Below, piece after piece: positions 1-8,884 of a stretch of DNA of 64,000 nucleotides; the first letter of the stretch is position 1; each line of letters begins with the position of its first letter. The position numbers were made by a program, and so were the translations under genes. Location: positions 238,010,453-238,074,452 of the forward strand of contig CM077158.1 of NCBI GenBank assembly GCA_039583875.1, written 5' to 3'. The notes under the pieces were generated by a model. The model searched no databases and had not been told where the DNA came from. It worked only from the letters and a program-made list of their open reading frames with translations. The stretch comes from Platanthera guangdongensis (lineage: Eukaryota; Streptophyta; Magnoliopsida; Asparagales; Orchidaceae).

Positions 1-332
1 TCAAGACCTGGGTTTTGAGATGAACTAATGGGTTGGCAGGTTCTAACTTGGTATCAGAGGGAGGTTGTCATGTTGCGGGGATGTGTTGAGATTATATTAG
101 CCAGCATGACACGTATGTGTGGGACCTCATGTTTGGGCTTTCCCCATCGCGTTCCAGGTCTGGGTGTTGACCCCGGTGGGCCCCTTGTGTGGTGGAATAT
201 CCCCGCGGTCATGTGGTTGGGGTTAATCCCACACCTCCTGCAGACTTCTCCCCTTTGTGTTCATGTACCCCGCCACCCTTCATCTCAAGACCTGGGTTTT
301 GAGATGAACTAATGAGTTGGCAGGTTCTAACT
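1..332 (+). mobile_element. TRIM-A miniature LTR retrotransposon, truncated on the left by the window edge
   Basis: Bases 1-48 are the 3' end of an LTR. Bases 49-60 are a primer binding site of the initiator-Met type (TGGTATCAGAGG). Bases 61-83 hold a short linker with a polypurine-like gcggggatg. Bases 84-332 are a complete LTR of about 249 bp starting TGTTGAGATT. The whole internal domain is therefore about 35 bp and codes for nothing. The LTR contains a small hairpin (CATCTCAA / TTGAGATG). Further copies of the same LTR lie on the - strand at 778-1295 and 1957-2205, so the family is multicopy. The LTR end is read as ...TTCTAACT, which is not the canonical CA. Confidence 0.75.
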
Positions 333-439
333 TGGTCAGAGGGAGGTTCCATCCAGTTTCTATCCAGTTCCGTCCGGTCCGCCCATGAGCTTTGTATCCC
401 GGTTCCGTCCGGTCAATCCATGCTATGGGCGAGGGGGGA
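333..439 (+). repeat. Chimeric TRIM internal segment (TRIM-A primer site fused to TRIM-B interior)
   Basis: The segment follows the TRIM-A LTR directly with a damaged primer site (TGGTCAGAG, two bases missing). It then continues from about 346 as the internal sequence of TRIM-B (compare 565-659) up to the TRIM-B polypurine tract and LTR at 440. The junction sits at the primer site, which suggests template switching between two miniature families. Recombination after insertion is the alternative. Confidence 0.65.
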
Positions 440-771
440 TGTTAATAATAGTCCCACACCGCCAATTCGCCCTGGTCTGATCTGTTTATATGGCAAGGCA
501 ACCCTTACCTGTTGAGCCGGTTTTTCAGGTTGAGTTAGGCCAAACCTAACATGATATCAGAGCCAGGTTCCATCCAGTTTCTGTCCGGTTCCGTCCGATC
601 CACCCATGAGCTTTGTATCTCGGTTCCGTCCGATCAATCCATGCTATGGGCGAGGGGGATGCTAATAATAGTCCTACACCGCCAATTCGCCCTGGTCTGA
701 TCTGTTTATATGGCAAGACAACCCTCACCCGTTGAGCCGATTTTTCAGGTTGAGTTAGGCCAAACCTAACA
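440..771 (+). mobile_element. TRIM-B, complete 332-bp miniature LTR retrotransposon
   Basis: Two direct LTRs of 112 bp each (440-551 and 660-771) begin TG(T/C)TAATAATAG and end CCTAACA. They enclose a 108-bp interior with a primer site at 552-563 (TGATATCAGAGC) and a polypurine tract (gcgagggggA) directly before the second LTR. There is no coding capacity. All cis signals for reverse transcription are present, so it would depend on proteins made by another element. No clear target-site duplication is visible because the left side is the chimeric segment. Confidence 0.8.
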
Positions 772-777
772 CATCCC

Positions 778-1295
778 CCCATTAGTTCATCTCAAAACCC
801 AGGTCTTGAGATGAAGGGTGGCGGGGTACATGAACACAAAGGGGAGAAGTCTGCAGGCGGTGTGGGATTAACCCCAACCACATGACCGCAGGGATATTTC
901 GCCACACAAGGGGGCCCACCAGGGTCAACACCCAGACCTGGAACGCGATGGGGAAAGCCCAAACATGCGGTCCCACACACACGTGTCATGCTGGCTAATA
1001 TAATCTCAACACACCCCCGCAACATGACAACCTCCTCTGATACCAAGTTAGAACCTGCCAACCCATTAGTTCATCTCAAAACCCGGGTCTTGAGATGAAG
1101 GGTGGCGGGGTACATGAACACAAAGGGGAGAAGTCTGCAGGCGGTGTGGGATTAACCCCAACCACATGACCGTGGGGATATTCCGCCACCCAAGGGGGCC
1201 CACCGGGGTCAACACCCAGACCTGGAACGCGATGGGGAAAGCCCAAACATGCGGTCCCACACACACGTGTCATGCTGGCTAATATAATCTCAACA
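778..1295 (-). mobile_element. TRIM-A element, LTR-internal-LTR on the minus strand
   Basis: On the minus strand an LTR (1295 to 1046, about 250 bp) is followed by a 34-bp internal domain (1045 to 1012) with primer site TGGTATCAGAGG and a polypurine stretch gcgggggtg. A second LTR (1011 to 778) lacks its last 16 or so bases. Relative to the copy at 84-332 this makes a large inverted repeat around TRIM-B. No flanking duplication was found. Confidence 0.75.
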
Positions 1296-1956
1296 TATGG
1301 GGTTGTGGTCAAATTTGGCCCCGACGGCACTGTGGATCGTTATAAGGCTCGCCTTGTTGCTAAGGGCTTCACTCAGACATATGGGGTTGATTACTTTGAT
1401 ACCTTCTCCCCAGTGGCTCGTCTCAACACTATTCGAGTCCTTCTCTCAGTGGCGGTAAATATGGATTGGCCGATTTCCCAGCTGGATGTCAAGAATGCCT
1501 TCCTTTATGGTGATCTTCATGAGGTCGTTTACATGGAGCAACCTCCTGGGTATGTTGCTCAGGGGGAGACACGCATATGTCGGCTGAAGAAGGCAATCTA
1601 TGGCCTCAAGTAGAGCCCTCGAGCTTGGTTTGACAAGTTTAGCGGGATCGTGGCGGCCGTTGGTTTTGTGCGAAGCTCTGCCGATCACTCTCTCTTTATT
1701 CGCAAAACTCCTTCTGGGCTGCTTGTTCTTGTTGTGTACGTCGATGATATTCTTCTCACTGGCGATGACCAGGAAGGGGTAGCCCTGACAAAGCGTCATC
1801 TTCGCCAACATCTGATCACAAAAGATATGGGCTCTCCAAAGTACTTTCTGGGGATCGAAATCTCTCGGAAGCCCGACTCTTTAGTTCTCTCTCAGCGTAA
1901 GTATGCCCTTGATCTTTTTAAAGAGGCAGGATTGACTGGAGTGAAACCTGCCCAAA
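1296..1956 (+). pseudogene. Ty1/copia reverse transcriptase fragment
   Basis: The frame encodes the N-terminal and central [19 protein letters not shown], then [26 protein letters not shown] and YVDDILLTGDD (the catalytic YxDD). It stops just after LKEAGLTG-type sequence. An in-frame TAG at 1611-1613 replaces the Gln of the usual GLKQSPRAW motif. The fragment matches the RT of the copia element at 20982-22921 closely over its whole length, so it comes from the same family. It starts and ends exactly at TRIM-A LTRs on both sides, has no RNase H or integrase, and cannot be functional. Confidence 0.9.
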
Positions 1957-2205
1957 AGTTAGAACCTGCCAACCCATTAGTTCATCTCAAAGCCCAGGTC
2001 TTGAGATGAAGGGTGGCGGGGTACATGAACACAAAGGGGAGAAGTCTGCAGGCGGTGTGGGATTAACCCCAACCACATGACCGCGGGGATATTCCGCCAC
2101 ACAAGGGGGCCCACCGGGGTCAACACCCAGACCTGAAACGCGATGGGGAAGCCCAAACATGCGGTCCCACACACTCGTGTCATGCTGGCTAATATAATCT
2201 CAACA
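1957..2205 (-). repeat. TRIM-A LTR (solo, minus strand)
   Basis: A full LTR of about 249 bp matches 84-332 in reverse orientation and ends at the conserved TGTTGAG edge (2205). There is no adjacent primer site or polypurine tract. Flanks differ (gcccaa versus ttggt), so no target-site duplication supports a simple insertion. Confidence 0.7.
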
Positions 2206-2257
2206 TTGGTGTTGGGTTGATTGGAGCAGCTGGAGCTGTTGCTGGATGAGCGTCCAA

Positions 2258-2398
2258 TCATTGCGTGATTGCAGCAAGAACTTTGTTGATCGCTTGGAAC
2301 TGTTGAGCATTCTCACGACGCGTCTGCTCAAAGGCTTCCCAGAGGGGATCTTCATTGGGACTTGGAGCAATGTTCTCGGATGATTGATGGTCTGACAT
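2258..2398 (-). pseudogene. Ty3/gypsy gag start, truncated
   Basis: A 46-residue frame starts MSDHQSSENIAPSPNEDPLW and has the charged, Gln-rich look of a plant gypsy gag N-terminus (RRENAQQFQAINKVLAAI). It hits TGA at 2258-2260, although the same frame stays open to 2206, where TRIM-A cuts it off. It lies 80 bp downstream of a primer site and LTR (2479), the expected place for gag. Nothing beyond the first 60 or so residues survives. Assignment to gypsy rests on the primer site shared with the Tat element. Confidence 0.5.
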
Positions 2399-2457
2399 GG
2401 TTAACTGTCACTTTCACTGCCTGTTCGGATCTGAAGGATCGCGCGTTAACTGACGGT

Positions 2458-2478
2458 CCACGCTCACCGCACAAAAAC
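2458..2478 (-). other. Primer binding site of a gypsy element
   Basis: On the minus strand the LTR ending CATCAACA is followed by GTTTTTGTGCGGTGAGCGTGG. The same GTGCGGTGAGCGTGG core follows the LTRs ending at 19884 and 58115, so these three elements use the same priming tRNA type. I did not identify the tRNA. Confidence 0.65.
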
Positions 2479-3110
2479 TGTTGATGCGCGAAAACGGCAC
2501 CAGGGGCACAATTAATACGGAGGGGGTGTTTGGTCTCACAGGCTAGGAGAGGAGGAAGGAGAAGGTTGCGGGGGTAGAGGAGAAGGAAGCTGAGAGCAGA
2601 GGTGAGCCTTGATCAACAGAGAGGGTTGATCAAGAGAGGAAGAGGAGGTTGAACAGGATCTATCGAACAGACAGTTAATATGACGGTTGCACTTGCAGGT
2701 TGGTTGCCGAGAAGAGCCGAGCTGGGCAGAGAGCAAGGAGAGGGCGCCGCTAGCAGCGGAAACAACACACTTCGCCCGCCACGGCCTAAATGCCACTCTT
2801 GCGACGAGCTTTCCTTTGATTAATAGCGAGAGGTTACAAGCTTACATGTACACATTCACAACAAAGCATTAAAGGGGAACAAAGGGAAGCTGGCGGCTAA
2901 GGGAGAAGAAGTTGCCAGAGAGCAGAGAGAAGAAGCTGTCAGAGACTAAGTAAAAGAGGCTGCAAGCAGCTGGAGGACTGGGAAACTGAGTCCGCAGAGC
3001 TTGCTGGAAAGCTGATGGAGGACTGCGCGAACAGGAAAATAGAGTCCGCAGGGTTTGCTGTCAAGACTTATCTCCACCTCTGGTCCCCCTGAATGAGAGG
3101 TATCAAGGGC

Positions 3111-3119
3111 AATTTATAG
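3111..3119 (-). promoter_or_regulatory. LTR TATA box
   Basis: The minus strand reads GGGCCTATAAATTGCCC, a good plant TATA box placed between the GC-rich array and the R-U5 part of the LTR. Confidence 0.6.
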
Positions 3120-3264
3120 GCCCGGGGAAGATCTTCAAAAAGCGGGGCCCAGTGACGTCAGCATGACGACCTATGCGGACTCCGCGGACTGGAAATTGGA
3201 GTCCGCTAGGTTGGTAGGCGAAGCGGGCGGCAGGAGGCCGAGAGAGAACGGAGATGGTACGTGC

Positions 3265-4617
3265 TGGGCGGACTCCAAAGGGAGTCCTCCCGGCCTGTTG
3301 ACGGGCTGACGGAGGCCACCCCCTGCAGTTGCGGGCGGACGGGCGGACTCAAGAGAGTCCTCCCCTGCTGCTGCTGGCGGACGGAGGCCGCCTCCTGCAG
3401 CTGTGGGCGAACGGACGGACTCAAGGGAGTCCGCCCCTGCTACTGCTGGCGGGCGGACGGAGGCCGCCCCTGCGGCTGCGGGGGGATGGGCAGACTCAAA
3501 GGAGTCTGCCCCTGCTGCTTCGGACGGACGGAGGCCGCCCCCTGCGGCTACGGGAGGATGGGCGGACTCAAAGGAGTCTGCCCCTGCTGCTGCTGGCGGA
3601 CGGACGGAGGCTGCCCCCTGCGGTTGCGGGCGGATGGGCAGACTCAAAGGAGTCCGCCCCTGCTGCTGCTGGCGGACGGACGGAGGCCGCTCCCTGCGGC
3701 TGCAGGCGGATGGGCGAACTCAAAGGAGTCTGCCCCTGATGCTGCTGGCGGACAGACGGAGGCCGCCCCCTGCGGTTGCGGGCGGATGGGCAGACTCAAG
3801 GGAGTCCACCCCTGCTACTGCTGGCGGAGGCCGCCCCCTGCGGGCGGCCTGGGCGGACTCAGGAGGAGTCCGCCCGGCAGGCGGAGGCCTCCCCCTGGCG
3901 GGCGGCTTGGGCGGACTCAGGAGATGTCCGCCCGGCTGAAGCGGAGCGGAGGCCGCCCCCTACGGGCGGCCTGGGCGGACTCAGGAGGAGTCCGCCCGGC
4001 TGAAGCGGAGCGGAGGCCGCCCCCTGCGGGCGGCCTGGACGGACTCAGGAGGAGTCCGCCCGGCTAGAGCGGAGGCCCCCCCTGCGGGCGGCCTGGGCGG
4101 ACTCAGGAGGAGTCCGCCCGACTGTAGCGGATTGGAGGCCGCCCCCTGCGGGCGGCCTGGGAGGACTCAGGAGGAGTCCGCCCGGCTGAAGCGGAGCGGA
4201 GGCCGCCCCCTGCGGGCGGCCTGGGCGGACCCAGGAGGAGTCCGCTCGGCTGGAGCGGAGGCCGTCCCCTGCGGGCGGCCTGGGCGAACTCAGGAGGAGT
4301 CCGCCCGACTGAAGCGGAGTAGAGGCCGCCCCCTATGGGTGGCCTGGGCGGACTCAGGAGGAGTCCGCCCGGCTGGAGCGGAGGCCTCCCCCTGCGGGCG
4401 GCCTGGGCGGACTCAGGAGGAGTCCGCCCGGCTGGAGCGGATGGGAGGCCGCCCCCTGTGGGCGGCCTGGGCGGACTCAGGAGGAGTATGTCCGGCTGAA
4501 GCGGAGCGGAGGCCGCTCCCTGCGGGCGGCCTGGGCGGACTCAGGAGGAGTCCGCCCGGCTGGAGCGGAGGCCACCCCCTGCGGGCGGCCTGGGTGGACT
4601 CTGGGGGAGTCCGTTTT
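3265..4617. repeat. GC-rich tandem array, 60-66 bp units, each with a GGCGGACTC/GAGTCCGCC hairpin
   Basis: About 20 imperfect units of the form gcggaggccgccccctgcgg, then gcggcctgggcggactc, then aggaggagtccgcccggct. Each unit holds an inverted repeat GGCGGACTC-agga-GAGTCCGCC. Units in the left half (3265-3830) carry a variant with ctgctgctg. Several long overlapping open frames run through it on the plus strand (up to 268 codons). They are a by-product of GC-rich composition and unit lengths near multiples of three. Confidence 0.85.
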
Positions 4618-4779
4618 GGCTAGCTGCGAAGCGTGCGCCCTCCTGCAATGAAAAGCACTGCACGGTTAGCGGGCCTAACCGCGTGGCCTGCGAGGGTGAG
4701 CTATGAGAATAGCCCGCCGTCCAGCAGAGCACGCGGTTGCTAGGAGACCCAGGCGGACAGGGAAAACTGTCCGCCTACA

Positions 4780-5839
4780 CTGGGACTTGTCGCGATCAAT
4801 AGGGAGAAACAAAGTATTGCGACTAGTCAGTTGGCTATCTTGGGAAGTATTGCCGATTTCTGGGTTAACACTTATCAAGATAAGAGAAAAGGCAAGAATT
4901 GTCTGTCATATGATTAGTAGCACTAGAATCAATGAGCACCTACCCGTTGTAGCCAACTGAGAAGCACCAGAAGTAGGAAAAGAAGAAGTGGACTGCTTGG
5001 AGGGATTATCCGATGTTGGATGAAGATGAGGCTATTTGGTACAACAACGATCAACTAAGTGACCAAGTCGGCCACAATGAGAACAGAGATGCTTAGAGGA
5101 ACCACGACCACCACCACAGCCATCTCGGCCACCAGAACTATCATGACGAGCAGGATGAGCAACAAGATCAGGAGATGGAGACGGGGAGGAAAGCAAAGGA
5201 AGCTGAAGAAGAGTAGTAATAATAGAAATTCTAACAGCAGTAGCATCCAGAGTCAGAGTATCTGCCTCTCCAAGAATTTGCTGGTGGATTATATCATAAG
5301 AGTCCGGTAGGCGAAGTAGATAGTAAACAATAAGAAGCTCCTAAAAATGACTGTGTTGCTCAGCGAGATCAACAAAAAAGGGTCTATGCTAAAGAAGTTC
5401 AGCACCAAGAGTCTGAATCTCCTGATAAGCAGAAGCAGGAGTCATGATTGGTCAAGCAAAAGATCGGCATACAGAGTATAAATGCGCGAAGTTTGGGCTC
5501 CCTTGGAATATAAAGTGAGAAAATGATTCCAGGCAACCTTCACCGTCAGATCATTTCGAATGACAGGAAGACACTTATCAGACAAACTATTGGCCAATCA
5601 AGTACGCAATAATGCATCAGAAGCATCTCAATCATCAAAGTAAACAGATCCAAAAAAGGGGGCATCTGACGTTTGCGCTGAGAACACAATAGAAAAATGA
5701 AGGACACACTCCAATCAGGGTAATTGAGACCTGTAAGCTTCAAAGCAGTCCCCAAATTATTGGAAGCAGAAAAATAAGAAGTAGAAAGAGAAGGAGGTGC
5801 AAAGATAGTAAAAGAAGAAGATAAAGTAGGAGTGTTCAT
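4780..5839 (-). pseudogene. Ty1/copia gag and start of protease
   Basis: Gag starts at 5839 (MNTPTLSSSFTIF) and carries the copia gag signature LKLTGLNYPDWS. After a frameshift near 5655 it continues ALLRTWLANSL...NDLTVKVAW. A CCHC zinc knuckle (CSHCGRLGHLVDRC) lies near 5045-5090. The protease start follows near 4890-4945, with D-S-[SG]-ATNHMT, where the catalytic DSGAT is degraded to DSSAT and stops are present. Pol is missing beyond about 4830, where the gypsy LTR begins. The same clade as the copia element at 20588-30445 is likely, since the protease motif and LTR repeats are similar. Confidence 0.7.
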
Positions 5840-6109
5840 AGACAAACAACGAGAAACCGCACGGGTAGAGAAAACAACTCGCGCGAACTCAACAGGTCGC
5901 AAAGACAAACGACTAGAAGAAAGGCGTCACGAACAAAAAAGAAGCCGGAAAGAAAACCGAGTGAACAGAACTACCCGCAAAGCAAACCACACAAGTAGAA
6001 CAGAAGTCACGCGAACAGAACAAACAAGGGAGGGCAGGGAGGGAAACCACGCGAACAAAAAAGAAGCCGCATGCACTAAAGCAAATGATCGATTCACTCT
6101 GATACTAGG
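5840..6109 (-). other. Copia leader with primer binding site (6095-6109)
   Basis: Untranslated sequence between the LTR and gag. The primer site on the minus strand reads CCTAGTATCAGAGTG, a mutated form of TGGTATCAGAGTG. The leader is rich in CG-containing words (tcgcgcg, aaccgc), like the leader at 29503-30082. Confidence 0.55.
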
Positions 6110-6176
6110 TGAGAAAGAGCTAAATAAAAGAAAATTTTATTGCTGCTAAAAGATAATCATTGCATAGGTATGACCC

Positions 6177-6186
6177 TTATTTATAG
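6177..6186 (-). promoter_or_regulatory. LTR TATA box
   Basis: The minus strand reads CTATAAATAAGG, downstream of the 24-bp repeats in the direction of transcription. Confidence 0.6.
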
Positions 6187-6360
6187 AAAACGGGAGAAAT
6201 GAGAGAATACAACAAATGATGTGAGACTAAATACAATCTGCGCGGCGTATGCGGTTTGACAATGTCAAACCGTGCACTATACAAAGAACAACTGAAGATT
6301 ACCCAATGGAAACTGAGGTAAGCCGCCAGACCGCCAAGGAAGACCGTCGGTGCAGACCAC

Positions 6361-6618
6361 CAGACTGCAACTGCGGGTTGCCACCAGACTCCAATTGCGG
6401 CTAACCATCAGACTGCTGTGGCGGCAAGCCACCAGACCGCAGTTGCAGCTAACCATCAGACCGCTGCTGCGGCAAGCCTCCAGACTGCAACTAAAGTCCA
6501 GACCGCTGCTGCGGTTAATCATCAGACTGCTGTTGTGGCTAATTGTCAGACCGCTGCTACGGCTAACACCCAGGCCGCTGCTGCGACTTTCCCTCAGACC
6601 GCCACTGCTGCTATTCTC
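6361..6618. repeat. 24-bp minisatellite in copia U3
   Basis: Eleven consecutive units begin cagac(c/t)gc. Ten are 24 bp long and one is 18 bp (6481-6498). The commonest unit is cagaccgctgctgcggctaa plus four bases. The unit contains an imperfect palindrome GACCGCNGCTGCGG. Confidence 0.85.
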
Positions 6619-6741
6619 CTGACCGCCAGCTGACGTTCACCACCAGATCGCTGGGCCAAACCACCAGACCGCTGAGAGTAGCAGACCGCTGCGGCTAGAT
6701 ATTAGACCGCCCGGTCTCCTCAAGCTTCAACAAACGTAAAA

Positions 6742-7191
6742 TTGGATGAAGTTCTTTATATGGGCATTAACGAATGACAATTTATCCCATGTGTTCATGA
6801 CCAACACCACCGTGCCAAACAGAGCCTAAGGTTATGTATGGCACGACGATGGAGGTCATGAATATGAGGGTTATATTGTCATTTGTTAACTTCGTTTTAA
6901 GGAACTTTATCTACTTTTATGTTAAAACGGATGATATTTGTTAGATGATCCTTAACGAATGACAGTATAACTCATGCATTTACGATCGCCACCATAGACT
7001 CTGTTTGGGACGGAGACTGCGGTGGTGGTCGTAAACGCATGGGTTAAACTGTCATTTGTTAAGGATCGCCTAACAAACATCATATGTTTGAACATAAAAG
7101 TGGATGAAGTTCCATAGGTGGGCGTTAACAAATGACAATTTAACCCCCATGTTCATGACCGCTACTCCCGTGCCAAACAGAGCTTAAGGCT
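6742..7191. mobile_element. Foldback (MITE-like) element with an extra arm copy
   Basis: 6825-7191 folds back on itself with arms of about 150-180 bp. Words such as ttgtcatttgttaac, tttgttag, ccttaacgaatgacag and ggtcatgaatatg on the left pair with their complements on the right. The loop is near 6996-7030, containing actctgtttgggacggag. 6742-6824 repeats the right arm a second time (gccaaacagagcctaagg). No transposase is present. Terminal words recall plant hAT or Mutator MITEs, but I could not fix the ends or a target duplication. Confidence 0.6.
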
Positions 7192-7604
7192 TCATTTGGG
7201 AAAGTATTTGGCTACCGCGCGTTTTACCTAAATGAAACGCTGCCCTCAATTTTCATTTGTTTATCCACAATTATTTTGAACTGCGCCAAAAGCTGGGTGT
7301 TCATTTTTTTGCGTCTCCAACCCACGAAATTTTTGGATCCGGAGCCCGTTTTCAAATTTTTTGTCCGGGAGCAATGAAAAGAGTATGTTTGTCCTACACT
7401 TTTTGATCTATGGAGATCATATTAGGAGAAAGCCATTTTAGGAATTCGATTAGAACTCAGGAGATCAAATTTTGAACTCAGGAGATCATATTTTGATCTC
7501 GGGAATATTTGATCTCTAGAAGATCAAAATATGATCTCTGGGAGATCAAAAATATGATCTTTGGGAGATCAAAAATATGATCTTCGGAGATCAAATATGA
7601 TCTC
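7192..7604. repeat. AT-rich spacer with a GATC hairpin cluster (about 7400-7605)
   Basis: From about 7400 the sequence repeats near-palindromic words of the type GAGATCA-nnnn-TGATCTC at 20-26 bp spacing, for example gagatcatattttgatctc and ggagatcaaaaatatgatct. The first half (7192-7400) is AT-rich with homopolymer tracts and shows no recognisable gene. Confidence 0.65.
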
Positions 7605-7944
7605 CTAATTAATGATCAGTTTAGAATAATCTAAATGTCTAATCGCAGCTCCTTCATTGAGCTTTAAGCGGTTATTGTAATCATATGGTGTCTCTAATGC
7701 TCGACTTTCATTATATCTCAATATATCCAACATAGATTTTATGTAGTGGATTTGATTTAAGAAAATGTCATTTTTTTCTAAGTTCACTTACATGTCTAGT
7801 ATAGTCTCCACTACACCTGGGTCTTTAATATTAAATTCTTTTATTTGACCTGACTTTACGTCATCTACTTCAAATTGATCAGATCCTAGAATAAGCATAT
7901 CATCCACATACAAACATATTATAGCTACTTTATTTGATCTATGA
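7605..7944 (-). pseudogene. Ty1/copia reverse transcriptase fragment (YVDD region)
   Basis: The frame reads VAIICLYVDDMLILGSDQFEVDDVK, then MKD-type GVVETILDM, an in-frame TAA at 7788-7790, and VNLEKNDIFLNQIHYIKSML, ending in the segment before RNase H. The catalytic YVDD is intact but both ends are missing. The upstream end is cut exactly by the Tat LTR at 7945, which suggests that the Tat element inserted into this older copia. The sequence differs clearly from the other copia RTs in the window. Confidence 0.8.
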
Positions 7945-8686
7945 TGTTGAAGCCAAAATTTGACTCCGACAAATGTTCGCAAAATAGGGGCGTAGCCGAC
8001 ACCTACTAGGCCCAAGCTCCGACCTCCGACTGGTCGTGAAGGACTAGAAAACTGGCCCAAAGCCGCAGCAGGGAGGTCCCACCGCTTACCCGAAAGGTCA
8101 CTGAGAGCTTCCCCTCCAAAGCCAAAAGCTGGGCTTGGAGTTCCTCAGAAGACAATGCCGATGATTCCCTGGGAGTGGAAAAAGTCCCTTCTGAAGAACC
8201 CCTATGGGCTTATTTATAGATTTCAGAATCTGAACTGCCAATAACAAAACTGTACTGGTCTGAAATTACCGGGGTACCCCTGGCTGGGTCTGCCAACAGC
8301 CAAAATCCGCTGTTCCGAGGAGCTATACGCAGGCCACTAAGGGTAAGAGGGTAAAAATACCCGGGGTAGAAGAGTAAAAACCCATGTTGACATGAAAATA
8401 TAAAAATGGTCTCTTCTCGCCCTGGCGAGAGGAAAAGCACCTGTCGGCGAGATGGACCCCACTGCCCGTCTCGTCGGCGCCCTTTGCTATGAGGTCTTCT
8501 CGCCGCTGGAGGCCTTCTCGCCTCTAGAGGCCCTCTCGCCGCTGGAGGTCTTCTCGCCCCCAAATGGGGCACCTTGCTCACTGAAGAGACAATCGTCTCG
8601 CCTCTTGCGAGTGGGCCCCCTGGTCCCATTCGCCTGCCTCGACTTATTTGCTCTTTGAGGGCTTCTTGCGAGCCCGAGGTTGTACA
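7945..8686 (-). repeat. Tat 3' LTR (742 bp)
   Basis: Minus-strand start TGTACAACCTCGG at 8686 and end ...GGCTTCAACA at 7945. The first 310 or so bases match 19884-20197. A TATA box (CTATAAATA) lies at 8211-8219. The U3 part (8400-8686) is rich in the plus-strand heptamer TCTCGCC. The start TGTACAACC is identical to that of the LARD LTRs at 56199 and 61633. Confidence 0.8.
8211..8219 (-). promoter_or_regulatory. Tat LTR TATA box
   Basis: The minus strand reads ATCTATAAATAAGC. The same box is present in the truncated 5' LTR at 20151-20159. Confidence 0.6.
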
Positions 8687-8705
8687 CAATCCCGCTCTTT
8701 TCGAG
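8687..8705 (-). other. Tat polypurine tract
   Basis: The minus strand reads CTCGAAAAGAGCGGGATTG immediately before the LTR start. The LARD polypurine tract at 61613-61632 differs from it by a single extra G. Confidence 0.75.
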
Positions 8706-8805
8706 ATTATTCTAAGTTGAAACGAATGTCCAACCGAGGCTTGTTATTTAAGGCGCATTAAAAAACGTATTTATGAGGAATCTTTTATGAGGCCCCCACC
8801 GGGGC

Positions 8806-8816
8806 CTATAAATATA
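8806..8816 (+). promoter_or_regulatory. TATA box of the first antisense gene
   Basis: GGCCTATAAATATATG lies 69-79 bp upstream of the ATG at 8885 on the strand opposite to the Tat pol genes. The spacing fits a plant core promoter with a short leader. Confidence 0.55.
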
Positions 8817-8884
8817 TGATTCTTGCTCCGCACACCGGGCGTCCTGCTTTGCACATCCTTCTTCCCTAGCTTGAATCCTTCGTC

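Larger units (their letters stand above)
2479..4779 (-). repeat. Long gypsy LTR (about 2.3 kb) with GC-rich U3
   Basis: The 3' edge (2479, minus-strand ...CAACA) is fixed by the adjacent primer site. The 5' edge is tentative: 4779 gives a minus-strand start TGTAGGCGGACAG. A TATA box at 3111-3119 divides it into U3 (3120-4779), almost all a GC-rich repeat array, and R-U5 (2479-3090). The U3 also has a hairpin GGCGGACAG / CTGTCCGCC near 4751-4774. Only one LTR is present, so no age or target site can be read. Confidence 0.55.
6110..6732 (-). repeat. Copia 5' LTR (623 bp)
   Basis: The minus-strand start TGTTGAAGCTTGAGG at 6732 resembles the TGTTGAAGTTGG start of the LTRs at 20588 and 30083. It ends ...CTTTCTCA next to the primer site at 6109. 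It contains a 24-bp minisatellite in U3 and a TATA box. Words such as gaccgcccggtc are shared with the 20588-30445 copia LTRs. Confidence 0.65.

Noticed and set aside
3206..4623. Several long proline/cysteine/arginine-rich open frames in the GC array
   Set aside because: They occur on both strands, follow the repeat unit, have no domain, and lie in the U3 of an LTR.
5055..5310. Thr/Ser-rich and Leu-rich frames near 5055-5310
   Set aside because: Shadow frames of the degraded copia gag nucleocapsid region on the minus strand.
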